The notes under the pieces are model-generated. The model was not told the origin of the DNA. It made no database searches and saw nothing but the letters and a program-made list of their open reading frames with translations. A stretch of DNA of 64,000 bases from Latescibacteria bacterium UBA6620 (GTDB lineage: Bacteria > Latescibacterota > UBA2968), in assembly GCA_002433075.1 (NCBI GenBank), contig DJHM01000011.1, positions 234,048 to 298,047 of the forward strand, read 5' to 3'. Positions 26,004 to 35,816 of the stretch are shown here, piece after piece; positions within the stretch are counted from its first letter, which is position 1, and the number at the start of each line of letters is the position of its first letter. Both the position numbers and the translations under genes were made by a program.

Positions 26004-26864
26004 CTATAGAACCGTACGGTCTCTGGAACGCCCGTCACACACGAGCCGGCCGCTATGGTAGGTACCCTGCATACATCGGTCACGCCACGCGACAGATGCA
26101 TCGTAGCAATTCACGGCAGGATCGATGTCGGTCACGAGCACACCAGGCCTGTGGGTGCGGGCCTTGTTGACAATCCAACCCTCTGGATCGATGACGAGGT
26201 TGGGCCAGGCGTACTTTCGGGTACCGTTATTTGCGCTGACCCAGTAGTAATTGCTCGCGGCGGCAGCCTGCAGCGTTGCGGGCACCGACATCAGATAGTG
26301 TCTGTACTGCTTCGCAGTCATGTTGGCGTTGTGGAAGGAAACGAGCATCAACTGCACCCCTCGTTTCTTGTATTCCCTGAAGAGCTCCGGATAGCGGAAG
26401 TCGTGGCAAATCAACAGACCGCACTTTACCTCACGCAGAGTAAAGGTGACAAGGTCGGAACCCGGACTGTAATGTTTCAAGTCGCCGGTGTTGTCACTCG
26501 ATCCCGTACAGAACAGCTTGTCGTAGCGTGTCTCGATGCGGCCCTTTTCGTCGATGACATACAGGGAATTGTGAGGCTTGTGTTCGCCCGTCAGTCGATG
26601 ATTGGCGCCCAGAACGACACTGAGGCCCAGTTCGCGGGCAAGCTCCCTGACTGCCTCCACGCACTCCCGCACCTCGTCCCAATCAGTCTCCGACACGGAT
26701 TTCAACTCGGCGCCCAGATACCCCGTCAGACAGGCCTCCGGAAAGTGGATGAGATGGGCCTCCCTCCGCTTCGCGGTCCGCATATGACGGACAATGCTGG
26801 CTATATTGCGACCTGGGTGTTTCTCGACCTGGAACTGGCTGGTTGCCAGTCTGAGTTTGGGCAT
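26004..26864 (-). CDS. Carbon-nitrogen hydrolase (nitrilase superfamily)
   Basis: A 286-residue amidase or N-carbamoylase-like enzyme. The Glu-Lys-Cys triad is visible: E43 in HFPEACLTGY, K116 in RYDKLF and C153 in GLLICHDFRYPE. The length is usual for the branch that includes aliphatic amidases and beta-ureidopropionases. It is followed on the same strand by the gamma-glutamyltransferase gene after 40 nt, so both may handle amide-linked nitrogen. The start ATG 26864 has AGGAGAAGTGC just upstream. Confidence 0.9.
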   Translation of the reverse strand: MPKLRLATSQFQVEKHPGRNIASIVRHMRTAKRREAHLIHFPEACLTGYLGAELKSVSETDWDEVRECVEAVRELARELGLSVVLGANHRLTGEHKPHNSLYVIDEKGRIETRYDKLFCTGSSDNTGDLKHYSPGSDLVTFTLREVKCGLLICHDFRYPELFREYKKRGVQLMLVSFHNANMTAKQYRHYLMSVPATLQAAAASNYYWVSANNGTRKYAWPNLVIDPEGWIVNKARTHRPGVLVTDIDPAVNCYDASVAWRDRCMQGTYHSGRLVCDGRSRDRTVL

Positions 26865-27018
26865 GCACTTCTCCTATCAGATTTTCCGTTTGGAAATTTG
26901 AGGAGAGGAGCAAACGGATGATTCCGACTTCACCATCTCGCGTGGAGATCTCTCACCAGTGAATAGAGCCTGCCCTCGCAGGCGCGATGCTAGTTCGAGG
27001 ACAGACTCTGTTTCCGTC

Positions 27019-28536
27019 CTACACCCCGTTCAATCCCAATCGCACCCGCTGTTCGGGAGGCGCTTTCAATCGGGCCAGCTCTTCCCGCAGTCTATCCTGC
27101 ATTGCCTTGAGCTGGTCCGGCTGTTCTTCCACGAGGTTCACCAGTTCGTTCGGGTCGGCTCTCTTGTCGTGGAGCGAAGTCGGGTCCGGCCAGGTCCTGC
27201 CGTCCCCGACCGCTCGCCGACCCTCCTCATAGGGCCCGAGTTCGTAGCGAACGAATCGCGCAAGATGGTATCCGTACCAGTAGAGCGGCTGATTCTCCTC
27301 GGTCGGCGACTGATGAAGGGTCCACGTTCCGTCTGTGATGGACACGCTCTTGCCAAACATGCCCATCAGCGCGACGTCTCGTGTCCGGGCAGTCGAATCT
27401 TCCAGAACAGGAAGCAGATCGATCCCGTGCAGGGGTCGCTCCGGCGGCATTTCGGGCAACGACCTGCCGACTGCCGACAAGACAGTGGGATAAATGTCTA
27501 TCAGCTGGACCAATTGGTCACGCCGCTCGCCGTGTCCCATCTCCGGGTGGCAGACGATGAAAGGGATGTGCGCGCAGCCGTCATACTGGTGCGTGTTCAG
27601 CTTCCCCGTACGACCGTGATCTCCGTTCCAAGTTCCGTGATCGGTCGTGAAGATCAACAAGGTGTCTCGCCACAGGTCCAGCTCATCCATTTTGTCGAAG
27701 ATCACGCCCAGCCATCGATCGAGAAAGACAACCTTGGCCGCATATCGGGCGCGCATGTTGTTGAACTGTTCATCGTTGTAGTGGTCGCGCCACGGCGCAT
27801 ACGGGGCTCCCGCACGCAGGCCTTCCACCGCATACCCCTTGGGATCGAACTGCTTCAGAATCGCCTCCGGCGGATCCCAGGGCTCGTGAGGGTCGAAGAT
27901 GTCGAGATGGAGGTAGAAGTCTTTATGTTCGCGGTTGCGCTGGAGCCAATCCGCAGCCTTGCTGCAAACCTGGGCGCAGAAGTAGTCCTCTTCGCTCTGG
28001 CGAATGAAGTGGACGTTGCGCCAATGACGTTCGTTTTTCCCCAGTCGATCGCCCTCCGGACACGGGAAGTCTATCGGATCCGTGTAGAGCGCGTCGCTTT
28101 CGATGCCCCGCACGAATTCGAAACCCGTATAACCCATATGGTAGTTTCCCGAACCCTGTTCCCACAGATGGAAGTGGTCCGTCAGCAGGCAACTCACACG
28201 GTCGCCTTGCTCCATCATGAGTTGCACCGAGCGGTTGGGTGGCCCCGAGACCTGCCGCGGCAGGTCTCGATCGTCCTCTTCCAACGGTCCCCAGCCACGT
28301 TCGAGGAACTCGAGACGGCCGGTGTAGATGTCCCGGCGAGCGGGCATGCACGGAGTGGACCCGATGTAGGCGTTGTCGAAAACCGTACCGCGGTCGATCA
28401 GGCGATCCAGGTTGGGTGTCGGAACGGACCAGGACGGAGCCTCTTTGCTCCAGCATTGGTCGAGAGGTTTTCCGCCGTTGTAGGCGCCGACGTGGTCGCG
28501 ACGCAAGGTGTCACAGAGAATGGTGATGACGTTCAT
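27019..28536 (-). CDS. Type I (formylglycine) sulfatase
   Basis: A 505-residue sulfatase. VITILCDTLRRDHVG gives the metal-binding Asp pair, and C63-M-P-A-R (STPCMPARRDIYTGR) is the C-x-P-x-R site whose Cys is oxidised to formylglycine. IFTTDHGTWNGDHGRTGK holds the second metal-binding region. There is no signal peptide, so it may act in the cytoplasm on imported sulfated substrates. No anaerobic maturase gene is nearby. The gene stands alone on its strand. Substrate unknown; sulfated glycan is the usual inference. Confidence 0.9.
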   Translation of the reverse strand: MNVITILCDTLRRDHVGAYNGGKPLDQCWSKEAPSWSVPTPNLDRLIDRGTVFDNAYIGSTPCMPARRDIYTGRLEFLERGWGPLEEDDRDLPRQVSGPPNRSVQLMMEQGDRVSCLLTDHFHLWEQGSGNYHMGYTGFEFVRGIESDALYTDPIDFPCPEGDRLGKNERHWRNVHFIRQSEEDYFCAQVCSKAADWLQRNREHKDFYLHLDIFDPHEPWDPPEAILKQFDPKGYAVEGLRAGAPYAPWRDHYNDEQFNNMRARYAAKVVFLDRWLGVIFDKMDELDLWRDTLLIFTTDHGTWNGDHGRTGKLNTHQYDGCAHIPFIVCHPEMGHGERRDQLVQLIDIYPTVLSAVGRSLPEMPPERPLHGIDLLPVLEDSTARTRDVALMGMFGKSVSITDGTWTLHQSPTEENQPLYWYGYHLARFVRYELGPYEEGRRAVGDGRTWPDPTSLHDKRADPNELVNLVEEQPDQLKAMQDRLREELARLKAPPEQRVRLGLNGV

Positions 28537-28819
28537 GGAACACTCCGGATTTGAACGAAACTCGACGGACCGAGCGAGAATATTCGCCTCGAACGGTTCA
28601 CCGACGAATGGAAGGCGGCTCGGGGCGCGATCCCAGTGACGAACAGGTCCTGTGTGATTCGCCGCCAGACTTTATATTCAAGAACGCATCTTCCGCGACT
28701 GCCAACCACTGTTTTCGACGAAACTCATGGTTCGACGATGGACCTACGGAGTGCCACAGTCGCCACACTCTGAAGCAGGAACTCACCTGCCGGCGGGCAG
28801 CATGCTGTAGGAGGCTGAC
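28537..28819. other. Intergenic region between divergent genes
   Basis: This 283-nt gap separates the sulfatase gene from the rhmD-like gene and should contain both promoters. I found no clear box pair, dyad or repeat. Confidence 0.35.
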
Positions 28820-30004
28820 TTGAAGATCAAAGAGATTCGTGCCGCTGTCGTCGACCTGACACCCGAAGGCAAAACAGAGCCACGTGTGCCCGAGTTGAAG
28901 ACGGACGGTTTCACGAGCCCAATGGCAAGATACCCGGATTTCAAACAAGGCGATTGGAATCCCGGTTGGGGGCGTGTCGCGTGTGTGGTGACAGCAGAAG
29001 ACGGGACCTGGGGGCTGGGCCTCACAACACACAGCGGCCCTGTCGTCAGTCTGATCAACGATCATTTCGCGCCGCTGCTCGTCGGACAGGATTGTACGGG
29101 GACGGAGAAAGCGTGGGACCTGATGCGCCGGGCCTCGGCCCAATACCACACCGCCGGCCTGGCCAGCTACGCGATCAGTGCAGTCGACAACGCACTGTGG
29201 GACCTCAAGGGAAAGCTGCTGGGATGTCCTGTGTATACCCTTCTTGGGGGGCCCCAGAAAGAGAAGATCTTCTGCTACGCCAGCAACACGATCCTCTCCT
29301 ACGGCACGCAGAACAGCATCGAATGGTTCCTGGAGTTGGGATTCAAGGCCGTGAAGCTTTTCGCTCGCCACGGGCCGGAGTCGGACCTCGAAGGGATTCG
29401 GAAGACGGAGGAACTGGTCGCCCGTACCCGGGAGCAGATTGGAGACGATGTCGAGCTCATGCTGGATGCCTGGATGTCCTTCAACGTGGAGTATGTCGTG
29501 AGGCTCGTCGAAGCGCTGAAGCCTTACCGCCTGAAATGGCTGGAGGACTACCTGCTACCCGAGGACATGGACAGCTACATCAAAGTACGTCAGAGAGTGC
29601 CGGATCAGATCCTAGCCACCGGCGAACACTGGTATACGATTCACCCTTTCGCGCTGGCCGCCGGCCAGGGCCTGGTGGACATCCTCCAACCCGATGTCGC
29701 CTGGGCAGGTGGTATTACCGCACTGGTCCGCATCTGCCACATCGCCGAAGCGCACGGCTTGTCGGTGATCGCTCACGGCGGGATGAACTATCCGTATGGC
29801 CAGCATCTCTCCTACGCAATGCCGGCCATCCAGTGGGGAGAACGTTCTGAAGGCGTATCGCCACCCGGCGTTCCGCTCGAGGAGAGGGTCATCCTTCCCG
29901 GGACTCCGGTGATCAAGGACGGCTATGTGACCCCAAGCGATGCGCCCGGATTCGGGATCGAAGTGACGAAGGAGTGGCTGGAGGAAAGGACATTGAGCAC
30001 ATGA
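28820..30004 (+). CDS. rhmD: L-rhamnonate dehydratase-like enolase-superfamily enzyme
   Basis: A 394-residue enzyme starting at TTG 28820 behind AGGAGG. It follows the RhmD pattern along its length: SPMARYPDF near the start, metal ligands in LMLDAWMS, LKWLEDYL and ATGEHWYT, and the catalytic His region IAHGGMNYPYGQH. DILQPDVAWAGGITALVRI is the next barrel strand. RhmD dehydrates L-rhamnonate to 2-keto-3-deoxy-L-rhamnonate in non-phosphorylated rhamnose catabolism. No rhamnose transporter or aldolase is adjacent, so a related acid sugar is possible. Confidence 0.85.
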   Translation: MKIKEIRAAVVDLTPEGKTEPRVPELKTDGFTSPMARYPDFKQGDWNPGWGRVACVVTAEDGTWGLGLTTHSGPVVSLINDHFAPLLVGQDCTGTEKAWDLMRRASAQYHTAGLASYAISAVDNALWDLKGKLLGCPVYTLLGGPQKEKIFCYASNTILSYGTQNSIEWFLELGFKAVKLFARHGPESDLEGIRKTEELVARTREQIGDDVELMLDAWMSFNVEYVVRLVEALKPYRLKWLEDYLLPEDMDSYIKVRQRVPDQILATGEHWYTIHPFALAAGQGLVDILQPDVAWAGGITALVRICHIAEAHGLSVIAHGGMNYPYGQHLSYAMPAIQWGERSEGVSPPGVPLEERVILPGTPVIKDGYVTPSDAPGFGIEVTKEWLEERTLST

Positions 30005-30113
30005 ACATTGAGCATTTAGCAGAGAACATAGAACGTGTTGAACGTCCTTGTAGCGACCGTGACATCGGCCTGCGCGACAAGGCCACGATGCCCCAGGAGC
30101 AACGCTGCGAGTC

Positions 30114-30933
30114 ATGATCGTACACCTGATCGACGGAACTTACGAGCTGTTTCGCCATTTCTACGGCCTTCGGCGAGGTACGAAGGGCGAGGATCGGCAG
30201 CTGGGTGCGGTGAGAGGCGTTCTCGGAACCGTGCTGAAGATGATCGAAGACGGGGCCACCCACATCGGCGTAGCGACCGACCACGTGATCGAATCATTCC
30301 GGAACGACCTCTGGCCCGGCTACAAGACTGGAGCCGGAATCGATCCAACGCTATGGGCCCAGTTCAAACCGCTGGAGGAAGCGCTGGAGGCGATGGGCGT
30401 CCGGGTCTGGCCGATGGTAGAGCTCGAAGCGGACGACGCCCTGTGCTCGGCCGCACTCCAGGCGGAGACGGATGACCGGGTCGACAAGGTCTGCATCTGG
30501 ACTCCGGACAAGGATCTGGCGCAATGCGTCCGGGGTGACCGGGTCGTGCAGATCGACAGGCGGAAGAACATCATCCGGGACGCCTCGGGGGTCCGCATCA
30601 AGTTTGGCGTCGATCCCGAACAGATCCCCGACTACCTCGCGCTCGTGGGAGACTCGGCGGACGGTTTCCCCGGCATCCGCGGAATCGGGCCGAAGACGGC
30701 AGCGCGTCTACTCGAGGAATACGGATCCATCGATTCGTTCCCACCAGAGGTCATCGGAGAGAACGATCGGAAAGACGCTCTTCTGTTCAAGGACCTTGGC
30801 GACCCTTCGGGAGGATGCGAGCGTCTTCGATGATGTAGAGGAGCTGAGATGGAGGGGAGCTGGAGACTGTTTCAAGGTGTGGGTGGAGCAACTGGGCATG
30901 ACAAGCTTGCCGCCGGTTCCCAGCTCCTCCTGA
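30114..30933 (+). pseudogene. Stand-alone 5'-3' exonuclease (PolA N-terminal type), frameshifted near the end
   Basis: The first 225 codons encode a FEN/5'-3' exonuclease: MIVHLIDGTYELFRHFYG, the metal-binding ELEADDALCSAAL and TPDKDLAQCV, and the helix-hairpin region LVGDSADGFPGIRGIGPKTA. At about 30799 the frame derails (stop at 30833), but the +1 frame continues as TLATLREDASVFDDVEELRW to 30933, which matches the expected family ending. Deleting one G from the GG at 30798-30799 gives FKTLATLRED. It is either a mild C-terminal mutation or a consensus error; the catalytic core is intact either way. It would act in primer removal or repair. Confidence 0.72.
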
Positions 30934-31046
30934 ATTGAACCCGCCGATATATGCCGAAGGACTCAGATTCGACCCTGAACACCGAGGTTGGTTCTGAGAA
31001 AACAGTTACGGTTGCGACTGAACCTGAATGGTTCCTCCGCCATCTC

Positions 31047-31648
31047 TCAGATCGCCTCCTCCGAAGTAAAGAGGTGGATCGGATGCTGAACGCCTGAGTT
31101 GAAAATTGATGAAATCTTCCCTGCCGTATCGGTCGCCATCGCGAAGGGTAGCAAAGAAGAAGATGGATACCGACCCCCCGGCTTTTCGGTGATCACTTCA
31201 CACGCGCCGTCGAGTGCCAGAACCATTTGGACGGGGACTTCCTTGACAACGATCCATCTGAGGGGACTACCCTTCCCTTTCACCCTCAATTGGCGCCCTG
31301 ACAAGCCCAGTTCGCTCAACGCCGCAGCGGCGAATCCAGAGCCGTGATCGACAGCGTGAAAGTTAGCATCGATGCCAGCCGGCCCGCTCTGCGCAAGCTG
31401 ACATTGAAGTTGATATATGCGCTACCGAATCCGTTGAATGGCGACATGACCGTATAGCCTGCGCCGCTGGCTATGACCGGGCTGCTGGCAGCTCGTTTAC
31501 TTAAGACACGATTCTCTTCGGGTGCAGTTGGTTGAGTCATTTGATCAGAACACCCGACAAGAGCAATAGTCGCGCAGAGAAGAAAGGGAATAGAAACAGG
31601 AACGGTCACGTGGGTACCTTTCACTTTAAGAGCTGGTCTGGCTGTCAT
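31047..31648 (-). pseudogene. Putative lipoprotein gene, frameshifted
   Basis: The first frame starts at ATG 31648 and encodes a clear lipoprotein signal (PFLLCATIALVGCSDQ, lipobox LVGC), then SGAGYTVMSPFNGFG and INFNVSLRRAG. Near 31380 the sense appears to pass, by loss of one base in a G run, into the frame that reads AGIDANFHAVDHGSGFAAAA and continues as LRVKGKGSPLRWIVVKEVP to 31047. The joined product would be a secreted or surface beta-rich protein of about 200 residues. I recognise no function. The signal peptide is solid; the join is inference. Confidence 0.5.
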
Positions 31649-31890
31649 CTTTGTTCGGCCACATTCACCCTAGCAAGCGCATCACAGTGCCAGGACGACG
31701 ACTCCTCGAGTCATAGGCACGTCCATGAGCTTGTTCCCGGCCATTACCCGACTCACCAACAGCTCTACACATACGAAGGAATATAGGTCAAGTTGGTCTC
31801 ATCCTTGTAATCCACACAAAGTTGCTCAACCCGCTTTGGTGTAGGCCAAAAGCTTGTTTCCGCCGACTGACAGAGCCCGGCATCAGGCCC

Positions 31891-33039
31891 TTACTCACCC
31901 GAGTCCTCACCCGCTGCTGCAGCCTGTTTCTCCAGTTCGCCTCTCCACCCCACGACCTGCCCTGACTTGATGTTCTTGATGTCCCATTCCGCGTAGCGAT
32001 CCTCGAGCGTATCCCCGAGTTTCTCCGTCTCCGCCCATCGATCCCACGCGGTCTTCATCCATTCGTGAGAAAGCGCTTCGCGAACGGCCGGATCGTGCTG
32101 CCAGGCCCAACGCGCGTCGGTTACTTTGGGCTCACCCTCGAATGGACCGTCCCATCTTGACCAGCCGATGGCCAGCGAATTGCGCTCGCGACCAGGCACC
32201 GTGTGGCCGGTGTGAATGTTCGTGCCGACCCGAATCAAGGCCTGCCCCTCCTTGAGCCGCACCGCGGTCTGGCCGGGAATCGGACTCTCCCCATCCCAGC
32301 TGGGCGTGTGAGGCACACCCGCTTCCTTCATGGTTTTGGGTAACAGGACGTCGTGTTCGAACGGCGTTCGCCATCGATCGTGGCTTCCGGGAACGATCTC
32401 GTGGCACTCGTCGTCTACCAGGGCTAGGAAGATGCCCACACTGTCTCGCTTTTCGATCTGTTTGTGGTTCCGCTCCCGAATCTTCTCCCAAGCCACCCTC
32501 TCGGCCTCTTCAGAATACGCCTCGGGATCCGGAGGCCCGCCCTCCTGGGAATTTCCGCGCTCGCCCTCCCCCCACCAGACCGCATCTCGATGCCATCCGA
32601 GCCGGTGTTCGTGCTTTGGATTGTTGCACCAGAGCAGGATCGTGGTAAGTGTCGTGTCTTCCGGCCGCAGACCGTCGCACCAGCCCTCGACGAACGCCGT
32701 GAACTCTTCGGAGCCTTGGAACTCGGCGAAGGAGGGCTCGCCGAACGCCGGATGAATGATTCCGCGGATCGCCCACGGTTCGTCCTCCTCCGTTCTATGC
32801 ACATATCCCTTCGACGTATCGATCACGTCGTAGCCCTTCTCCGGCCGACACGCTTCGGTCACGCGACGGCCCGCTTCACGCAGGATGGGGATCCAGTCGC
32901 TACCGACGAAATCATCGATGATGACGACGCTCGTCTCCCGCAGAGCATCGAGACGGGCCTCAGTGGCCCCCTTGCCTGACCATTCGGGCTGGAAATCAAT
33001 GAACGCAGGGGCGCGATAGACGGTAGTGGAACCGGCCAT
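31891..33039 (-). CDS. PhyH-family dioxygenase (canonical HRD)
   Basis: A 382-residue PhyH-like protein, larger than the others. The metal site is H150-R-D152 (LGWHRDAVWW), with a candidate distal His in GTNIHTGHTVPGRERN followed by Arg. An insert of about 60 charged residues (EAYSEEAERVAWEKIRERNH) sits between the HRD and the EIVPGSHDRWR loop, which is unusual. The C-terminal region is rich in Trp and charged residues. The start ATG 33039 has AGGAGAAAC upstream. Its neighbours are unrelated. Confidence 0.85.
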   Translation of the reverse strand: MAGSTTVYRAPAFIDFQPEWSGKGATEARLDALRETSVVIIDDFVGSDWIPILREAGRRVTEACRPEKGYDVIDTSKGYVHRTEEDEPWAIRGIIHPAFGEPSFAEFQGSEEFTAFVEGWCDGLRPEDTTLTTILLWCNNPKHEHRLGWHRDAVWWGEGERGNSQEGGPPDPEAYSEEAERVAWEKIRERNHKQIEKRDSVGIFLALVDDECHEIVPGSHDRWRTPFEHDVLLPKTMKEAGVPHTPSWDGESPIPGQTAVRLKEGQALIRVGTNIHTGHTVPGRERNSLAIGWSRWDGPFEGEPKVTDARWAWQHDPAVREALSHEWMKTAWDRWAETEKLGDTLEDRYAEWDIKNIKSGQVVGWRGELEKQAAAAGEDSGE

Positions 33040-33281
33040 TAAGTTTCTCCTGGTGCGAAAACGGAGGTCGCAAACTCCGAGGACGTTTCGATCACAATGC
33101 CATCTGTATCGTTCGTTCGCAAGGATATTGTCACACAGCGGGGGCGATCATCCACCCTGAACGGAACGGTAAAGATCCAGACGATCTGAAGGAGCTTTCT
33201 CTACCTGGCAGCTGTTGCGTAAGTTCCCTTCTAATTCAGAACGTAACTGCTTTGAGCATGGACTCATGGGGGACCCAGACA

Positions 33282-34121
33282 ATGCCGGACCGCGCCGATG
33301 CCCACATTCACCTTTTCGAAGGTGGCTTTCAGGGAAATTCATTTGTCAAACGATTGGGAATGCCCATCGACGAAGCAGTCTGTTACCACTCACTGGCAGC
33401 CGACCACGACGTCAAAGCGGCTCTGATTGTAGGGTATGCAGATGAGCCGTGGTGCGAAGGAAACCACGGCTACCTCGTGGACATGGCGGCTCGATACGAC
33501 TGGGTGCGTCCCGCGACCTACATCGACGCAACATCCCCCCCGACGGTCAACGATCTCGAGCGTTACCGGTCACAGGGATTCGTGGGAATCACCTTCTATA
33601 TCTCCGGACCCGAACGGGTCGCCGCGCTGAAAGCCATTCCCGATGTGTTCTGGGACTGGATCGTGGTTCACCGATGGTTGGTCAGCGTAAACTCAAAAGG
33701 CGAAGACTGGACGGCCTGGCAGCACGCCCTGGATCGGCATCCTCAGTTGCGTGTGCTCGTGTCACACCTGGGGCTACCGCCTCAAGTGAGCCATCCCCCT
33801 TCTCCCGATGAGACCCGGAGCTCGTTGGCTTCCGTTCTCTCCCTAGCGGCCTATTCGGAGGTTCGTGTGAAGCTCAGCGGTTTCTACGCCCTCTCCGATC
33901 CTGGCTCCGACTTCCCGCATCGTGCGGCCTGGCCTTATGTCGAAGCCCTGATCGACAGCTTCGGAACGGATCGCCTGCTCTGGGCATCTGACTTCTCGCC
34001 GTGTCTCGACAATCTCAGTTTCCCACAGACTTTCGGACTGTTTTCTCACATGCCTTTCCTCAATGATTCGGATCGAGCAAAGATCGAAGGCCGTAATCTG
34101 CTCGCACTGCTCGACGCTTGA
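33282..34121 (+). CDS. Amidohydrolase-2 family metal-dependent hydrolase (COG3618-like)
   Basis: A 279-residue TIM-barrel hydrolase from ATG 33282 (MPDRADAHIHLF), with GGGGGA upstream; ten more codons are open from 33252. DAHIHLFEGGF carries the HxH metal ligands, LVSHLGLPP supplies the next His, VKLSGFYAL follows, and LLWASDFSPCL gives the catalytic Asp. Members include lactonases and decarboxylases acting on sugar acids or aromatic acids (for example L-fucono-1,5-lactonase). It could pair with the sugar-acid dehydratases in the window, but it is not adjacent to them. Confidence 0.86.
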   Translation: MPDRADAHIHLFEGGFQGNSFVKRLGMPIDEAVCYHSLAADHDVKAALIVGYADEPWCEGNHGYLVDMAARYDWVRPATYIDATSPPTVNDLERYRSQGFVGITFYISGPERVAALKAIPDVFWDWIVVHRWLVSVNSKGEDWTAWQHALDRHPQLRVLVSHLGLPPQVSHPPSPDETRSSLASVLSLAAYSEVRVKLSGFYALSDPGSDFPHRAAWPYVEALIDSFGTDRLLWASDFSPCLDNLSFPQTFGLFSHMPFLNDSDRAKIEGRNLLALLDA

Positions 34122-34129
34122 GCGCTGCT

Positions 34130-34445
34130 TGTTGGGGGAGCGCGTTGCGGGGATGCACGAGATCGCGCTCGCAGGATCCCACGTGTTCGCGGACTCCACC
34201 AGGGCTGTACCGAGTCCTCGTCGGCGCCACGACGGATGTACCATCACGTAGAGGTTGTGAGAACCGGAGCGATAGCCTGGGGTGTGGAAGATGGCCCAAT
34301 GGGCGACGGGAGCATCAGACCCGGGCTCGAGTGCGACGAGTTGCCGGCTATGGGGTTCGCGAAGACGGTCGAAGTCAAAGGCTGGATCGAAGTCCCGGAT
34401 CGCCGTGATGTCTGCGGAGGTCGCATTCCGGATGACGTCTGTCAA
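34130..34445 (-). pseudogene. Truncated GNAT acetyltransferase
   Basis: The gene starts at TTG 34445 with AGAGG at good spacing. It encodes VIRNATSADITAIRDFDPAF, VAHWAIFHTPGYRSGSHNLY and YVMVHPSWRRRGLGTALVES, which includes the acetyl-CoA-binding RRRGLG loop. After about 95-105 codons the family resemblance ends and the frame continues only as antisense of the amidohydrolase gene (to 33843). The C-terminal half of the fold is missing, so this is a remnant. The 3' join lies near the stop codon of the amidohydrolase. Confidence 0.6.
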
Positions 34446-34561
34446 GGCAAGCCTCTGGGTACCGGTCGTGGGAACGAAGTGTGCGCCTATCCCACATGAC
34501 GAATCTGAGACCTTCAGGGCTTCAGATCAGATGCGCCTTCACCTGCGAACCAGGAGTGCTT

Positions 34562-35584
34562 TCAGGGCTCTATCAGAATCTTGCAGCAGCTGTCGGGGTC
34601 ACAGGCCAGTTCGAAAGCGTCTCGTGCGTCAGCGAGGGGAAATCGATGTGTGACGAGTCTCAGGATTTCACTCCCCCGCGACCCCAAAATCTCGATCGCC
34701 TCCGAGGCATAGGCATCCAGCGGCGCCCCCGTCATCCCCAGCACTTTCAGGCCCTTCGTCACAACGCTCATCAACGGAATGCCAACCGCCGTACGGGAGA
34801 GCGCAACCATCATAAGCGTGCCCCCTCGAGCGACAATCTCCACAGCCTGAGCGATGGAGTCCTCTGAGCCGGCGCATTCAATCACAATGTCGGCGCCCTG
34901 GTCCGCATTCACGGCGGCCCTGAGTCGTTCCAGCCCATCATCGCCCCCGGATTCGACGGTTCGCGCCCCGAGGGACTCGGCAATGTCGCGCCGGAGGCTC
35001 GACGGCTCACTCACCACGATGTCCGTGTGCCCGTGAGCTTGGGCAGCCAGCAGTACACAGAGCCCGATGGTGCCCCCACCCAGGATGACAATGTGGGGAC
35101 GAGCATCCGGCCCAGAGGACGGCGTACACTGTTTCAGCGCGTTCAGTCCTACCGTGACCGGCTCGATGAGTGAGATCAGCGCGGGATCTAGGGCTTCACT
35201 CTCTGTTGCAGCGCCGAGTGAGATCAGATTGCGATCCGCATCCAGTATCAGCAGGTACTCCGCAAAGGCGCCTCCGTGCTCGACCCAGCTGGGATGACCA
35301 GTCACCCACTCGCCGGGCTTAAAACCAGTGACGTGTTCCCCAACGGTGACCACCTCTCCCGCGAACTCGTGACCCGAGTTCAGAGGATAACGAAACCGGC
35401 TTCCATACGCGTCGACGAGGTATCGGTGAACGTCAGATCCACAAATGCCACAGGCGTGGATCCGTAGCAGCGCGTCGTCAGCACCGACTTCCGGAATCGG
35501 GACCCGGTTCACATCCAACCTCCGCGGACCCTGTATCTCCGCGGTCATCATTGATTTTTCAGATGTCGTATCGGAGTTCGGCAA
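34562..35584 (-). CDS. Zinc-dependent alcohol/polyol dehydrogenase (MDR family)
   Basis: A 340-residue medium-chain dehydrogenase starting at TTG 35584, with AAGGAAGGG upstream. The catalytic zinc ligands are in HACGICGSDVHRY (Cys) and LNSGHEFAGEV (His-Glu), and the NAD-binding fold shows HIVILGGGTIGLCVLLAA. The four-cysteine structural zinc lobe is absent: after GEWVTGHPSW the chain goes straight to GGAFAEYLL. Sorbitol/threonine dehydrogenase-like reactions are likely; substrate unknown. It is divergent from nothing close and follows a dispersed repeat on its upstream side. Confidence 0.87.
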   Translation of the reverse strand: MPNSDTTSEKSMMTAEIQGPRRLDVNRVPIPEVGADDALLRIHACGICGSDVHRYLVDAYGSRFRYPLNSGHEFAGEVVTVGEHVTGFKPGEWVTGHPSWVEHGGAFAEYLLILDADRNLISLGAATESEALDPALISLIEPVTVGLNALKQCTPSSGPDARPHIVILGGGTIGLCVLLAAQAHGHTDIVVSEPSSLRRDIAESLGARTVESGGDDGLERLRAAVNADQGADIVIECAGSEDSIAQAVEIVARGGTLMMVALSRTAVGIPLMSVVTKGLKVLGMTGAPLDAYASEAIEILGSRGSEILRLVTHRFPLADARDAFELACDPDSCCKILIEP

Positions 35585-35692
35585 TTTTGCGGCCCTTCCT
35601 TCGTGAGTTCGCGTGATTCGATACGGCGTCCATATTCCTCGTCGCTGTGTGATGCGGCGGGCTCATTGGTCACCCCAAGAGACCCAATCGTG

Positions 35693-35723
35693 GACCCCTC
35701 GGCTGCGCTCGGGGCAGGCTCTT
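35693..35723 (+). repeat. Dispersed short repeat (CCCTTCG..GCTCAGG..CAGGC family)
   Basis: CCCTCGGCTGCGCTCGGGGC followed by AGGCTC matches, in the opposite orientation, the core at 42263-42288 and inside 61974-62021. It lies in the 232-nt gap between the dehydrogenase and sialidase-like genes, which holds nothing else I can identify. Confidence 0.5.
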
Positions 35724-35816
35724 CAGCCCGCGTTTCGCCCGCCTGTTGTTGCGGTTACCCAGCCTGTTGGGATAGGCTCTACGATCGCGGACCCTTGGCC
35801 CACCTTCGCCGCCTAT

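Noticed and set aside
26959..28554. A 531-codon open frame on the plus strand
   Set aside because: It is antisense to a clear sulfatase gene; its translation has no recognisable motifs. Long antisense frames are expected in GC-rich coding DNA.
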